A DNA stretch of 64,000 nt. It comes from Eonycteris spelaea. Its lineage: Eukaryota; Chordata; Mammalia; Chiroptera; Pteropodidae. Position 1 is the first letter of the stretch. Each line of letters starts with the position of its first letter. The notes beneath the pieces were generated by a model. That model ran no database searches, was not told where the DNA came from, and saw only the letters and a program-made list of their open reading frames with translations. The DNA is taken from NCBI GenBank assembly GCA_003508835.1, contig PUFA01000077.1, forward strand, positions 5,222,001-5,286,000. Reading direction: 5' to 3'. The position numbers were made by a program, and so were the translations under genes. Positions 21,226-32,480 of this stretch are shown here, piece by piece.

Positions 21226-23970
21226 GTTTATTACCTTTTCATTGAAGTATGCCATATGTAAAATATATAACAAGTAAGTATAAAGGTTGAAAATTAGTAA
21301 AAAAAGTGATTAAAGGCATGTAACTAACTCCAACGTAAATATGTAGACCATGATGTACACTCCAGAAATAACCACCTCCCCTGCCTCACAGTCAGTGGCT
21401 TGAAGGAACCACTAGTCTGATTTCTATCACCTTAAAATTTTTTCCTCTGTTTCTATGAATGGAGTGGTAAGTATGAACTATTATTATCTGTTTTGTTTTG
21501 TTTTGATTTTTACTCATTATTATGATAATAGATTTATCAGTTTGGTTACTTTGTAACCTAGTTCATTCTTTCTATTGCCAAATGATATTCTATTATATGA
21601 ATATGTAATGATTTATCAATGTTGATGGACATTCGGGCAATTCTAGTGTTTAGCAATTATGAATAATGCTGCTCTGGATATTTGTGTATGTGTCTTTTGT
21701 GCCACTCTGTTACATATTTAGCAAGAACTGAAATTGCCAAGCCACTGTATATGCACATAGTCAACTTGAGTTGATATTACCACAGTTTCCTAATGTGATT
21801 TTACCAATTCGAACGACCATCGACATTGTGTGAGAAATCCTGTTGCTTTATTTTTCATCAATACTTGATATTGTCAGATTTTTAAAATTTTAGTCATTCA
21901 GGTAGGTGCATAGGGGTAGCTTGGTATGATTTTAATTTGCATTTCACTGATGATAATGGGAAGGAAAACACATTTTTTAATGTTTTTTGGCCACTTGGAT
22001 AACCTTATTAGTGAAATACCTATTTAAGTCTTTTGATATGTGTTTAAACTAGACTGATGTATTTGTCCTATTAATTTGTAACATTTATTTATATATTCTG
22101 GGTATGAATTCTTTGTCAGACTTATGATTACAAATATTCTTCTTCACACTGTGGCTTGCTCTCTTAATGGTTTTTTTTGTGACTAAAAATTAACTTTAAT
22201 TAAATCTAATTTATCAATCTTTTACTTTATGGTTAAGGATGGTGCATGTGTGCATGAGCATGTGTGTGTATGTGCACTTGATTAAAAAATCTTTGCCAAA
22301 TTCAGGATCATGAAGTGTTTCCTCTATATTTTCTTTTAGAAGCTTTGTAACTACTTTTCAATTTTAGGTGTAAGGTACATCTTGAATAAATTTTGGTGTA
22401 TAGTGTGAGAAAAGTATCAAATTAACTTTTTCATTGGATATGCAATTAATCTTGAGTCATTTATCTATAAGGCCACTCTTATGCCATTGGATTATCACAA
22501 CACTTTACTATAACTCACTGATCATTCATTCTTGGATCTATTTTGGGGTATTCTATTATATTCCATTTGTTTCTATGTCTATCTTTGTGTTAAAATCATA
22601 GATTATAATTGCAGTTTTATTGTTTGATTTTTAGATCTGTTAGTTAATGTCTTCCAACATTGTGCTTCTTTTAGCTTTTCTTTGATACTTTTAGTCCTTT
22701 GGATTTCTACATATATTTTAAGATTTAGCTTGCCAATTTCCATAAAAGTAGCCATGTGTGATTTATAATTAGAGTTTTATTGTATTTATAAAACAGTTTG
22801 AGAAATTTTGATATATTCAAAATATTAAATCTTTAAAAATGTGACTCTAGTATGTGGTTCCATATATTTAGTTCTTCTGAAATTTTATCTTTATGGTAAC
22901 ATTTTGTCGTTTTCAGTGTAAAAATATGGAATGACTTTTGTTAAGTTTAGTGTGAGGCATCGGTGTTTTTGGTGCTATCATAAATAAAATGATTTCTAAT
23001 ATGCAATTTCTGCTTGTTTGTTACTAATAAGAGAAATGATAATTAAAGTTTACAGAACACCTTGTATCCAACAATGCTATATTCAGACATTACACTGGCT
23101 TTTTATCTATAGAATTCCTTCATGTGAGTGATATACACAGTGAAGTTGTATATGAATTCACACTTTTCATTTATTCTTCCTGTTGTGCTGCATTTATAAC
23201 AATTAAGAATATTAAATAGATGTGATACTACTGAACATCCATATCTCTTACCAGACTTAAGGGGTATCTTTAATATTTAATAATTAAATAAGATCTCGGG
23301 TGTTATTGTAGCTATAATTTATCAGGTGATTAAGATAATATCTATTTCTATCATGGGTTTTTTTCATGGTGGTGAATTTTATTAAAGGTTTTTTATGTAT
23401 CTACTGAGATATTCATATGGTTTTTCTCTTTTATTCTATTAATTTATAATTTATTTTGAAATATTAAACCAATGTTTCATTCCTGAAATAAACTCAATGT
23501 GATAATAATATAGTATTATATTTCTATATTTCTGGATTTAATTTTTCAATATGTTGTTTAGATTTTCTTGTGTGCATGCTCATGAGAAATGTTGGCCTAC
23601 AATTCCCTTCTCTTTGTTGCATGCTTTTTGCCAAGTTTTGTGTTAAGGTCATGCTGGGCTCTTAAAACAAGTTTGCAAATGTTTCTTATTATTCTGTTCT
23701 CTGGAAGAGTTTGTTTAAGATTGGTGTTTTCTTTTGCGTAAATGTTTAGGAGAATTCACCAATAAAAATATTTGTACCTTCAGATTTATTTGTAGAAATG
23801 TTTTCAACGAAGAATTCAATATATTTTTTTAATTTTTAAAAATTTCTTTCTATGCTAGTTCAGTGAGTTTTTTTCATCTAAATTGTTAAATGTATTACAA
23901 TGAAGTTTTCCAAGTATCTTCTTTTGTTTTTCAATCCATGGTAATTGTAATGTTGTGTTCTCTTTCCTTT
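21226..23970 (-). repeat. Old L1 (L1M-type): ORF2 3' half and 3' UTR, antisense
   Basis: This is the largest repeat in the window. From low to high coordinate it goes from the L1 3' end towards ORF2: 'atgttgatggacattcggg' and 'aattatgaataatgctgctc' (3' UTR), 'ctgggtatgaattctttgtc', 'ctaatttatcaatcttttac', 'aaatctttgccaaattcagg', then ORF2 antisense landmarks such as 'tagcttgccaatttccataa', 'ctactgagatattcatatgg', 'tgtttcattcctgaaataaa', 'tcatgagaaatgttggccta' and 'ttaggagaattcaccaat'. Stops and indels are frequent, so no ORF2 protein (endonuclease and reverse transcriptase) can be made. The 5' part of ORF2 and all of ORF1 are absent, as usual for 5'-truncated copies. Confidence 0.88.
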
Positions 23971-24430
23971 TTGTAATGAATAAACTTTATTTTTTAGAGC
24001 AATTTTAGCTTTACAGAAAAATGAGAGTAAAGTACTGAGAGTTCCCACATATCTCCTATCCTCACACATGGACAACCTCCCCCACTATCACTTCTGGTGC
24101 CACAGAAGTACATTTGTTATTGTCCACAAACCTACGTTGACACATCATCATCACCCAAAGCACATAGGTCACGTTAAGGTTCATGCTAGTTATTGTTCAT
24201 TCTAGAAGTTATGGCAAATATAAAATGACATGTATCTACAATCGTAGTATCATACAATGAAACATTACCTCACCAAACTTGTTCTAAAAATGTTCTGTGT
24301 TCTATTCATCTCTCCATCCCCTCAAAACTAGATAACCATTAATCTCCATAGTTTAGCCTTTCCCAGAATGTCATATACTTAGAATTATAGAGAAAGTAAC
24401 TTTTTCAGATTGACTTATTAAACAGTCTCC
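23971..24430 (-). repeat. Second L1M 3' UTR, antisense, abutting the first
   Basis: 'ttttttagagcaattttagc', 'ctgagagttcccacatatct', 'caacctcccccactatcact', 'gttgacacatcatcatcacc', 'tatagtatcatacaatg'-like sequence and 'cccagaatgtcatatactta' match the antisense L1M 3' UTR variant that starts 'ttttagagcagttttagg'. Its 3' terminus sits inside the ORF2 segment of the neighbouring copy, so it is a separate, later insertion. Confidence 0.85.
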
Positions 24431-24799
24431 ACAGAGGAACTGGTGACAATGTCTCATTTTTAAAAAGATTGTTCTATGGCTATTTGCATATTTACTTATA
24501 GTAATATTAACTGTAGTAATTATAAAAGGAAATGTTAGTTGGAAAACACTGTCTATGTATCAGCCTCTAAATCAGTCCTTTCTAAGCTATCTGGGATAAA
24601 GGATCAGTTTTTATTTTACAAAATAAAGTAAAATAAAAATGAAATAAAAATATACAACATTAATGCACATTTTTAATTCATTAGATTTAACAGACAAAAT
24701 TACTATGAAACTCATTAAAAATTACTTTAAATTTCTGTACTTATTATGCAAGAGTAACAGTTCCTGAATCAGAACTCTGTGAACTGTGCTTGGGTAGAG
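24431..24799. other. Unassigned AT-rich sequence
   Basis: It contains short AAAATAAA-rich blocks (24620-24655). The decayed motif 'ggataaaggatcagttttta' hints at a DNA-transposon fossil, but I cannot support a call. Confidence 0.4.
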
Positions 24800-24995
24800 T
24801 TACTCTAAAGAGTGTCATATTCATGTCTTTAATCCTCAGTTACCTTATCAAGTGGGTTCTTTAATTTTCTGAATTTTACAAACAAGGAAAATGAGGCACA
24901 AGGCATTTTGTGACTTGTTCAAGGTCATGCATCTTATAAATGTTGGGGAGAATATGACCCAAAACCAAGAGTTACATTCTTAACTGCTGTACTAT
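24800..24995 (-). repeat. MIR SINE, antisense
   Basis: 'ttaatcctcagttaccttat', 'acaaacaaggaaaatgaggc', 'gtgacttgttcaaggtcatg' and 'aagagttacattcttaactg' follow reverse-MIR order through the gene-proximal end. Confidence 0.75.
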
Positions 24996-25069
24996 AGTGG
25001 AAGAAATAAATGTTTTTAATATGTTTCTAATACCAAATAATCAGTGACAGAATTACAGCAGTTTTTAAT

Positions 25070-25265
25070 TTTGTGTTGCACATTTGTACTGTACAAAGTA
25101 TTTTTACAATATTTTATCATAATACTGACAGCAACCCTGTGAGTAAATAGTATAATAATTATTTCCCCCATTTTCTTATGTGAACAGTTGGGTCCCTGAG
25201 ATGTTGATCAACCTAAGGTAAAGGTATGACTTGAGCTGAGTGTCTGCACTCATCATCTGTTGTTC
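25070..25265 (-). repeat. MIR SINE, antisense
   Basis: 'actgtacaaagtatttttac', 'actgacagcaaccctgtgag', 'ttatttcccccattttctta' and 'caacctaaggtaaaggtatg' follow reverse-MIR order, including the well-kept 'acaaccctgtgagg' block. Confidence 0.7.
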
Positions 25266-25869
25266 TATGACAATCGTAGAGTAGGAAACGTGATTTAGAC
25301 AAGATAGACTAAGGTATTAGAATCTCTCCTCCTAAAAGTAGCAAAAATCTTTGTGGTTTAAAATAACAAAACATGAGATGCATAGCTGTGCTTATAAGAA
25401 GAAAAATACTAGAAATCAGAACTAAAGATGTTACTTAAAAGTAGAAAGCTAGGCATGTGGCCTGAGGCTTTGGCTGCCTTGGTGTGTTTATGGTTCATTG
25501 ACCCCGAGCCCATGTTTCAACATGTACCAGGGAAGAAGAAACGTGGACCTAAAGTAACAGGCAACGATGAGGCTATCAAAGAGCCATGACCTCAGTAATG
25601 TAGAAAGAGAAATCTAGCAGACGACAAGAACACTTGTCTGTGTCTACTGTGATCTCGGGAAAGAAAAGCCATTCCTTCAAGAAATAAAATGTGAGTCTCT
25701 TTTTGGGTGTGCTTGGCATTCAAATTCACATAGCTGCAAATCGTGAGAAATTAATATAAAATGTTATTCTGGATAGGCATTATTTCTGATTTGTTAGAGG
25801 GAACATATGAAACCTGTTTTAGGTGTATATTCTAAGATTCTTGCCAAAAGAAATTCTGATTCAAACAAA
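25266..25869. other. Unassigned non-coding sequence
   Basis: No repeat or gene recognised. Confidence 0.55.
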
Positions 25870-26370
25870 ACAAAACATCTGCAAAGATTTGAGTTTTCAT
25901 GATTGAAGAAATAAAAGGAGAATTTTAAACAATAAAAATTCAAAATAGAAAAAAACATTTGAAATTGAGTATAATTAAAACTAAAAATATTTATTCAGTA
26001 GCATTAAAACCTCTTTGGAGGTAATAAATTATAGATTAACAAATCAGTGAACAGGAAGATAGATCCGAGGACACTATGCTGAAAACAGCCCAGAGTTATA
26101 AACATAGCCTAAGAGACATGGAGATTAAAATGACAATGCCTAACAAACTCACAAAATGAGTTTTAATAGGAGAAAATAGAGAAACTGGGAAAAAGTGCAA
26201 TTGTCAAAAGTGATAACTATTGAAACTTTTCAATAAACAATGGAAGATGTGGCTCTTCAATTTTAAGAAGCATGCTAAGTTTTGCACGGATTAATAAAAT
26301 ATAAATTCTCACTTTGGTACATTCTCATGAATGGCAATGTTCCAAAGCTGAGGAATAAACTTTAAAACAG
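25870..26370 (+). repeat. A-rich L1 or HAL1-like fragment, sense
   Basis: 'agaaataaaaggagaatttt', 'gaagatgtggctcttcaatt', 'tttaagaagcatgctaagtt', 'taataaaatataaattctca' resemble the A-rich sense strand of HAL1/old L1 ('...cagattcaagaagctcagcaaa...aggataaataaaaagaaat'). The family call rests on a few phrases. Confidence 0.4.
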
Positions 26371-26479
26371 TCATAGGGACAGACTGCCTTTATGTAAATT
26401 TGATTATACAGTAATAGTTGACATCTGAACAGAGGCTATTCAGAGATAATTTAGGTAATATATTTTCCACTCTAATTGT

Positions 26480-26670
26480 AAAAACTTTTCAGGTAATAAT
26501 AAGAGCCTAGTCTTTATCTGGGTGGGGAACCACTGAAAGGTGTTAAGTAGGAAAGTGACAGGATGATATTTGATTTTTAGTCAGATGACTTTGGATTATT
26601 GCAATGCATAGAAAGGTTTTGGACAGAAATTTAGGAAGAGTCTTCTGTAATTAACAAGCTGAATGAGGCT
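26480..26670 (-). repeat. L2 LINE fragment, antisense
   Basis: 'gggtggggaaccactgaaag', 'taggaaagtgacaggatgat', 'gatgactttggattattgca' correspond in order to antisense L2 'gggaagccattggaggg ... aggggagtgacatgatc ... agatcactctggctgctg'. Confidence 0.65.
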
Positions 26671-26699
26671 GATCAACTTTCTAAGGTCTTTTGAACCTC

Positions 26700-26781
26700 C
26701 TATTTATTTATAAGATGAAATTCATTTTTGAAAAGATCTTCTATTTATTTATAAAATGAAATTAATTTTAAAAAACATCAT
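26700..26781 (+). repeat. 41-bp direct tandem duplication (two copies)
   Basis: Units begin at 26700 and 26741, each starting ctatttatttataa and followed by (g/a)atgaaatt(c/a)attttt-like sequence. The second unit has several substitutions, so the duplication is not recent. Confidence 0.85.
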
Positions 26782-27757
26782 GGGTTTGTGATAACATTTA
26801 AATATGAAATTCATGGAATCAAGGTTAACTCAGAAAAGATAGAACCATTATCATGTATATCTTGTGTAGAGGAAAAATAAGCAGAGTAAAAAAGAATGGG
26901 CATGACAATCCAGTAGACTTCTTTGCAAGTTAAATTAGCAGTTGGACAACAAAGGTGTACACTGGGTTCACTGCTTTCTGGATAATTTTTGTTCACAATT
27001 GTAAATTATTACTACCTTCCATGAAGAGCTATAGGATTTTCTAGGAAAGCCTGAGGGATGGGCCATCACAAACTCATAAAAAACACTCTTAAGACAAAGA
27101 AATGTCACTGCTAGGTCCTTGATAATAGGGAAAACTATTTTCAAAATGTTTAAAAATTTTTAGAAAGTATTTTCCAAGACGAAACACTATGACCCTCTAC
27201 AGTTGGGTTGCTGCAACTTTATGGACAGAATTCATCTTGGCTAGGAAATTGACTCAGATGATAAAACAAAACAAAATTAACATTGATAAAATAAAACATA
27301 AAGAACAGCATGGAAGATGATGTATTTGGATGGAAATGGAAATAAAGTTTTATAGATATTCAGTAAAGGCTGGGTATAACTTTAAGACTTTGTTTTCTAA
27401 CAAGACCTTCGATTTGTATATATCACTTCGTGTTCATGTCAATTAACTTCAGCAAAAACCAACATTAATTAGACGGCATCCATCTGAGATTAGAATGCTG
27501 AAAGTTAGAGCTGAGACATGAAAAAGCTGGGATTAAGTAACTTTATTTTGGCTTGAAATCCCAGATTTTCTCCTCGATATTGCACCAGTGTCTACTGAGT
27601 CTTCCTGTTTTACAGATAATTCTACTATCTACTATCAATACTGTAAGAATGAGAGAGGTAATTACAAGGAAGGTAGAAATGTACTAGTTAAGTTTCAGTT
27701 TCGATCAGTTAATGGCTTAAAAAAAAATAATCCAAGTAATAGAAAAGCCCTTTACAA
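26782..27757. other. Unassigned non-coding sequence
   Basis: No repeat family or gene recognised. A-rich blocks occur near 27264-27300. Confidence 0.5.
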
Positions 27758-27980
27758 CAGGGATACCCAACCCCTGGGCCACAGATCGATACTGGTCCAT
27801 GGCCAATTAGGATCTGGGCACACAGTAGGAGATGAGTGGCAGGCCAGCAAGCAAAGCTTCATCTGTACTTGCTGCCACTCCCCAGGCTGGCGTCACTGCC
27901 TCAGTTCCGCCTCAGATTGTCAGGCATTAGATTCTCATAGGAGCGCTGGTCCCTGGGGCCAAAAAGCTGGGGACCACTTC
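27758..27980 (+). mobile_element. hAT-type MITE with recognisable termini
   Basis: The left end 'cagggatacccaacccctgg' and right end 'agctggggaccactt' are inverted-repeat partners of the form cag-ggg-tccccaacc / ggttgggga-cc-ctg. Inside are 'gatactggtccatggccaat', 'atctgggcacacagtaggag' and 'cattagattctcataggagc', matching a common mammalian hAT MITE ('ggtaccggtccgtggcc ... gcattagattctcataggagcgc'). The element is about 223 bp and internally deleted. No transposase. It accounts for the 136-codon frame that crosses it. I cannot define an 8-bp target duplication with confidence. Confidence 0.8.
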
Positions 27981-28069
27981 TCAGTTCCCATTAACTAATC
28001 AAGTAACTATAGGCCAAATTTTAATTTGTTCATTCAACAAGCTTGAGAGCTTGTTATATGACAAATAAT

Positions 28070-28315
28070 GAGACGAGATAGTAGAAAAAGATAAATGGGC
28101 CATGGACTAACAGTCCAGAGGACATAAAATACAGCATAGGGATTATAGTTAGTATTTTAATAATCATGTATGGCGTCAGATGGGTACTAGACTTAGCAGG
28201 GCAATTGCTTGTAAGTTACCTAAGTGTTTAATCACCACATTATACACCTGAACTAATAATACAATATGTCAACTGCAATTAAAATTTTTTTAATTAAAAA
28301 AATAATAATACCATT
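28070..28315 (+). repeat. L1 3' end, sense (lineage-type 3' UTR)
   Basis: 'agcatagggattatagttag', 'tggcgtcagatgggtactag', 'acttagcagggcaattgctt', 'taatcaccacattatacacc', 'tgaactaataatacaatatg' and 'tcaactgcaattaaaa' with an A-rich tail match the L1 3' end common in laurasiatherian genomes ('...tgggtactagacttattgtggtgatc ... tgtacacctgaaactaatataatattgtatgtcaact'). It is less decayed than the L1M copies elsewhere in the window. Confidence 0.8.
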
Positions 28316-29809
28316 TACAAATGAAGCATGGATGTAGTTGTTATCATAGGACTAATGGTCCATTACAGTAGATCCTTTAACTTTTATGAATAAAACACGC
28401 TCCTTCAAAAACCTATTGAAACCTTTGGATTCTGTCCACAAAAAAAACTGTAGAGGTGACATAAATGCATATATAAAATTCTGCTTGCAATTTCAAGCTA
28501 ATGCACTGCACCCCCTTTCCAAATAAAGGGCACCCACAGACCCTCTAGAAGCTATAAGTGTCACTGAGGTAAATCACCTCAGTTTGAAGTATTAGGAAAG
28601 AGAAATGCATGAGCAAGTTAGGAATCTTAAAGGTATGTACTAGTCCCAGTGGCGGCCTGCAGAAGGAATGGTGAGCTCTGCTCATAAGAGGCCAGGAGTG
28701 GCTTCCAAAGGGAGGAGATCCTTGGGCTGAATCCTCGAGAATGAGATCAGGGGTCAAGAAGTCACTTTGGAATTTCAGTTTCTTAAGTTGTAAAATATAG
28801 GGTTAGAAGATCTCTGAGGTATTTTCTAGTCGTGAAATTTTATAATTTTATGGAGTTCAAAAAGTACTCATAAGCTGAGGTCTCCCCACCCATTGGCACT
28901 TCTCAACCTCAGTCCTTCACTTACTCTGCCGTGACCTTGCTCCCAAACAGACATGCTCAGGGCTGGTTTAAAAGAAAGAGGAGATGTGGCATGAGATTTC
29001 CTTATACCTTTGCAAAAAAGAGTCCATGACTCAAGGTGTCTCCTCTTCAACCAGAGAACCTGAAAAACTTTTTTCTGTACCAGCTTCTGCCTTGAGGATG
29101 TTTCCAAATATTTTACCAAAAAGTAAAGGGAAGCCTTCTGCTTGTGCTGCTGAAATTGTAGGCAGGGTCACCAAAGAGTGAACACGCAGAGCAGAAACAC
29201 ATGAAAACATTTCTAAGAAAACAGCGTTGCTCCCTTTTCGACTGAGACCATGTTTTGTTTTTGTTTAGGCATCATAGAAACTGTGAATGAACAAGCTGTG
29301 TTGGGTCATCTAGGTCTTCCCTCCAGAGAGTGGATGAGTCGCTGGCCCGTGTTCATTCAATGCTTTTCCCAGTTTCACGTGGAGACTCCAGTGGGGTCTT
29401 TACCACACTCTCTGGACAACTGCTCTGTGCTTGCGTGTTAGTGTAGAAAGGAGAAGGAAAAAGAACCTCAACAAAAAGCCTTCTTCAAAAGGCTCTTTAA
29501 AAAAATGACCTCTGTGTGCAGACTTGAAATCAATAAGCACAAGGGGAATTATATATCGCTGTGCTGAAACAAGTAGTCTTTCATAATTTTGAATAATCAA
29601 AGATAAAAAGATAATTAAGCTTTTATTCCCTGATTGCAGTGTACTATCTTCTGTTTGTCAGACTGTGAGATTTTTGAACTTTGTGTTTCTTGATTTAAAA
29701 AAAAAAAATTTGAACATACTGAATATTATTCTAGTCATTTAAAGCTTACAAGAAATTCATTGTCATGTGTATGTTCTAAAAGAGTATATATTTATACTCT
29801 GAGTTTTGT
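28316..29809. other. Unassigned non-coding sequence
   Basis: A fragment at about 28775-28830 ('tcagtttcttaagttgtaaa', 'gaagatctctgaggtatttt') looks like a short sense SINE-core remnant. The rest is unrecognised. Frames of 60-83 codons on both strands (28868-29119, 28984-29181, 29250-29441) overlap and have no signature. Confidence 0.5.
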
Positions 29810-30045
29810 TAGATATTTACTATGTACCAAATCATTCTGTTAATTTTACATGAATTTTCTCTGTCACTCTTCATGCAACACTGTAATATATTTTGTCCCT
29901 TTTCCAGATAAATAAAAAAGAAACAATAAAAAACTAAGCTTTACAAAGGCTAACGTACTCAATTTCACAACTGTGTGTGGCCAACTGGAGTTTTGAGTTC
30001 CGATCTGTCTGATTTCAAAGCTCTGAACCATTATCTTTTATTTTG
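29810..30045 (-). repeat. MIR SINE, antisense
   Basis: 'gatatttactatgtaccaaa', 'tctgttaattttacatgaat', 'ttccagataaat', 'cacaactgtgtgtggccaac' and 'tgatttcaaagctctgaacc' follow reverse-MIR order over nearly the whole element. Confidence 0.65.
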
Positions 30046-30224
30046 CATCCTCACTATATAGCACTATGTAAGCAATTATCAGGTATTTAAAAAATGTTTT
30101 TCAATGGACCATCTTTTTGGGTAAAGAAGTCATTGGTTTCCTATTGGGTTTTATATGCATAGGGCCTCGCTTTTGTCCAGAAATTTATGGAGCGTGTAGA
30201 TTGCAGCTTCCAAACACAACTGAC

Positions 30225-30385
30225 TGGATCTACACACCTGCTCCGTGTCTTTGACCTTAGGGATGCTGCACAACCTTCTGTACCTCCCTCAGTTCCACCA
30301 TCTCTCAAATGGAAATTCGTGTGTCCTTTATATAAAGTTGTTGTGAGGGTTTAATTAGTGGGTATATAAAAGGCAGTTAGAAGAA
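30225..30385 (+). repeat. MIR SINE, sense
   Basis: 'gtctttgaccttagggatgc', 'ctccctcagttccaccatct', 'ctcaaatggaaattcgtgtg', 'gttgttgtgagggtttaatt' and 'agtgggtatataaaaggcag' follow the MIR sense order (gaccttgggca ... cctcagtttcctcatctgtaaaatgg ... gttgtgaggattaaatgag). Confidence 0.75.
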
Positions 30386-31084
30386 AGCTGCCTTTACTGT
30401 CTGAAATCTAGCATAAAACCAAATATTAACTATAATATATTACATTATTACATTTTTATGAGTATATTAAAACCTTTAGTGACGTGTTCATTGTTTGGCA
30501 TGTCTATTATTTATTATGTACTTGATTTGTGCAATTGAAGTTATTAATATTAATTATTATTATTATATTTATCTCACCTCTGGTCATTTGAACTGAAATC
30601 TCTCCCTTATATACATATTCTTTGAGATCCTAAATCTCTTCAGTTTTGTATGATCTATTAATTAAATGGAAATACCTCTGAGAGGAATATTAATTTACTC
30701 TTCTTGTGCAATCTAATTGTGATTAATATACCAAATCGTGTCCTTCTACCCAGAATCTGGAGAAGGGATTTTGAATGGATGAGTCTAACAGCAGCGTGTG
30801 GTAGACACTCAGAAAATGCAAGGGGAAACAGTGAGCTAAAATGAGAGTGTATAAGCTGCCCAGGACAAACTACCTTCCTCGCCGCTCTATTTGCACATTC
30901 CCTGGATCGGCTGCTGTTTAATATGTGGGTTAGTTGTTCTCTCACAAATAAAAACATGACTTCATTCATCCCTTCTGAGTGTAAGATTTTTTTTGGAATT
31001 TTTAGTAATTTCTAAGGTCAGTCATTTAAATTAATCAACTGACACTAAAATGCTTTTTTAGTTGGAATTCTATATTGATATATT
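30386..31084. other. Unassigned AT-rich sequence
   Basis: AT-rich with TTATTAT-type runs (30541-30570). The minus-strand 103-codon frame (30658-30969) has no family signature. Confidence 0.5.
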
Positions 31085-31168
31085 GTATACATTTTCAATA
31101 TTATTTAAATTTTTAAAATTATTTTTATTTTAAAAAGTATGTTCAATATTAGTATTGAAAATGTATGC
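31085..31168. repeat. Short inverted repeat (16-bp arms)
   Basis: Arm 31085-31100 (gtatacattttcaata) pairs with 31153-31168 (tattgaaaatgtatgc) apart from one or two mismatches, with a 52-bp AT-rich spacer. It could be a MITE remnant or chance; I recognise no family. Confidence 0.75.
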
Positions 31169-31179
31169 TTATGGTGAAA

Positions 31180-31515
31180 TATTGGGAAAATGCATTAAGT
31201 GGAAATGAAAGAAAATAAAATCACTTGCAATGCCAATATTCAAAGATAAGCACCCTTAACACTTTTGTATGTTAATTTTAGTTTTTCATTTAAGCATTAA
31301 CATGTGTCCTATTCTTTTGCTCTTTGCTTTTGTATTCATATAATAATTTTGTAACTTTTTTCACATAATTAAATATAATACTTTTTGATTATTATGTAGT
31401 GTGTACAACAATTTAATGTCTGCATAAATTAGTTCATAATATTTTATTAACTATTTTACTTAACCATTTTCCTAATTGCTGCACATTTGTTTGCATATCA
31501 TGTATATATTATTTT
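31180..31515 (-). repeat. Old L1M-like 3' region, antisense
   Basis: 'aaaataaaatcacttgcaat', 'caaagataagcacccttaac', 'acttttgtatgttaatttta', 'aattttgtaacttttttcac' and 'cttaaccattttcctaattg' follow the order of the antisense L1M 3' UTR ('...atcacccataatcc...gataaccactgttaac...tttgtaacctgctttttttcac...'). Confidence 0.6.
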
Positions 31516-31526
31516 CATTTATTATA

Positions 31527-31866
31527 CAGTTAAGCTTTGAACAGTGTAGGAGATTCAAAGTGCCAACCCCCCCCGCCCCCCACACACAGTTGAAAGTTTA
31601 TGTGTAACTTTTGACTTCTCCCAGAACTTAACTACCTATAGCCTACTGTTGACTGGAAATTTTACTGATAACATAAACAATCAGTTAACAGATTTTGTGT
31701 GTTATATTTATTATATACTGTATTCTTACAGCAAAATAAGCTAGAGAAAAAATGTCATTAAAAAAATCATAAGGAAGGGAAAATACATTTACAGTATTTA
31801 TTGAAAAAAAATCCACATGTAAGTGGACCTGTGTAGTTCAAACTCGTTTTGTTCAAGGGGTGACTG
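31527..31866 (-). mobile_element. Tigger2-like TcMar MITE, nearly complete
   Basis: The ends 'cagttaagctttgaacagtg' and 'gttcaaggggtgactg' are diverged inverted repeats of the Tigger type (CAGTTGACCCTTGAACAAC). Read on the minus strand it carries 'gtttgaactacacaggtcca', 'caataaatactgtaaatg', 'taagaatacagtatataata' and 'cagtcaacagtaggctatag', in the order known for Tigger2-derived elements. At 340 bp it is a non-autonomous internal-deletion form with no transposase. A C-rich tract at 31567-31581 lies where the consensus has a GC-rich end. Confidence 0.85.
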
Positions 31867-32104
31867 AATCTATAAGTAATAGCATTAAAGATGAGCATTT
31901 TGTGTGAAAACCAACATGCAAAGCCCTGAATATGTGTTAACACGGAAGAAGTCATGGCCCAACCAGTGAATACCTTATAATGCCATAGGAAAAGATTGAC
32001 AAATAACTCAATAAACACAGTTCTCTGTAGGACTCAGTAAGACTTTGATTTGATGTTTAAAAATTGCTTTGGAAGGGAAAAGAAAGAGAATCTCCTACTC
32101 TTGG

Positions 32105-32270
32105 GACATCTACCTGGATCAGGTAATACTTGAACCATATTAAAAGCTGAATAGAATTTAACAGGGCAAAATGGTGGGAGACAGAAGAATTTTTTCAAGA
32201 GGCAAAGAGCTTGTTCAAATAGACATGGCTCTTTGACTAGTTCAATATGACAAGAGAAAAAAAAAAGGTA
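32105..32270 (-). repeat. L2 LINE fragment, antisense
   Basis: 'ataagc'-less but ordered matches 'gtaatacttgaaccatatta', 'aagctgaatagaatttaaca' and 'gaggcaaagagcttgttcaa' correspond to antisense L2 'gaggtgacatttgagctgagacctgaaggatgag ... aaagagctgg...gtgcaaagg'. Confidence 0.5.
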
Positions 32271-32284
32271 GTAAGAGGTAATAT

Positions 32285-32480
32285 ATCTTATTTGCCAGCA
32301 GCTGTGTTAACCACTTTACATCATCAGCTTATTTAACCCCTTCAGCATCCATCTGTGGCAGTTTAAGAAACAGGCTAAATGAAATTCTGTAACTTGTTCA
32401 AACACATACAGCTAATATGCAGTGGGTCCTGGATTTGACTCCCACAACCTGATTCCAGACATCAGACTCAACCGTCACTG
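32285..32480 (-). repeat. MIR SINE, antisense
   Basis: 'tgccagcagctgtgttaacc', 'actttacatcatcagcttat', 'gtaacttgttcaaacacata', 'cagctaatatgcagtgggtc' and 'ctggatttgactcccacaac' follow reverse-MIR order with good spacing. Confidence 0.75.

Noticed and set aside
27588..27998. 136-codon plus-strand open frame
   Set aside because: It crosses a hAT-type MITE whose termini and internal text are recognisable, and it has no protein family signature.
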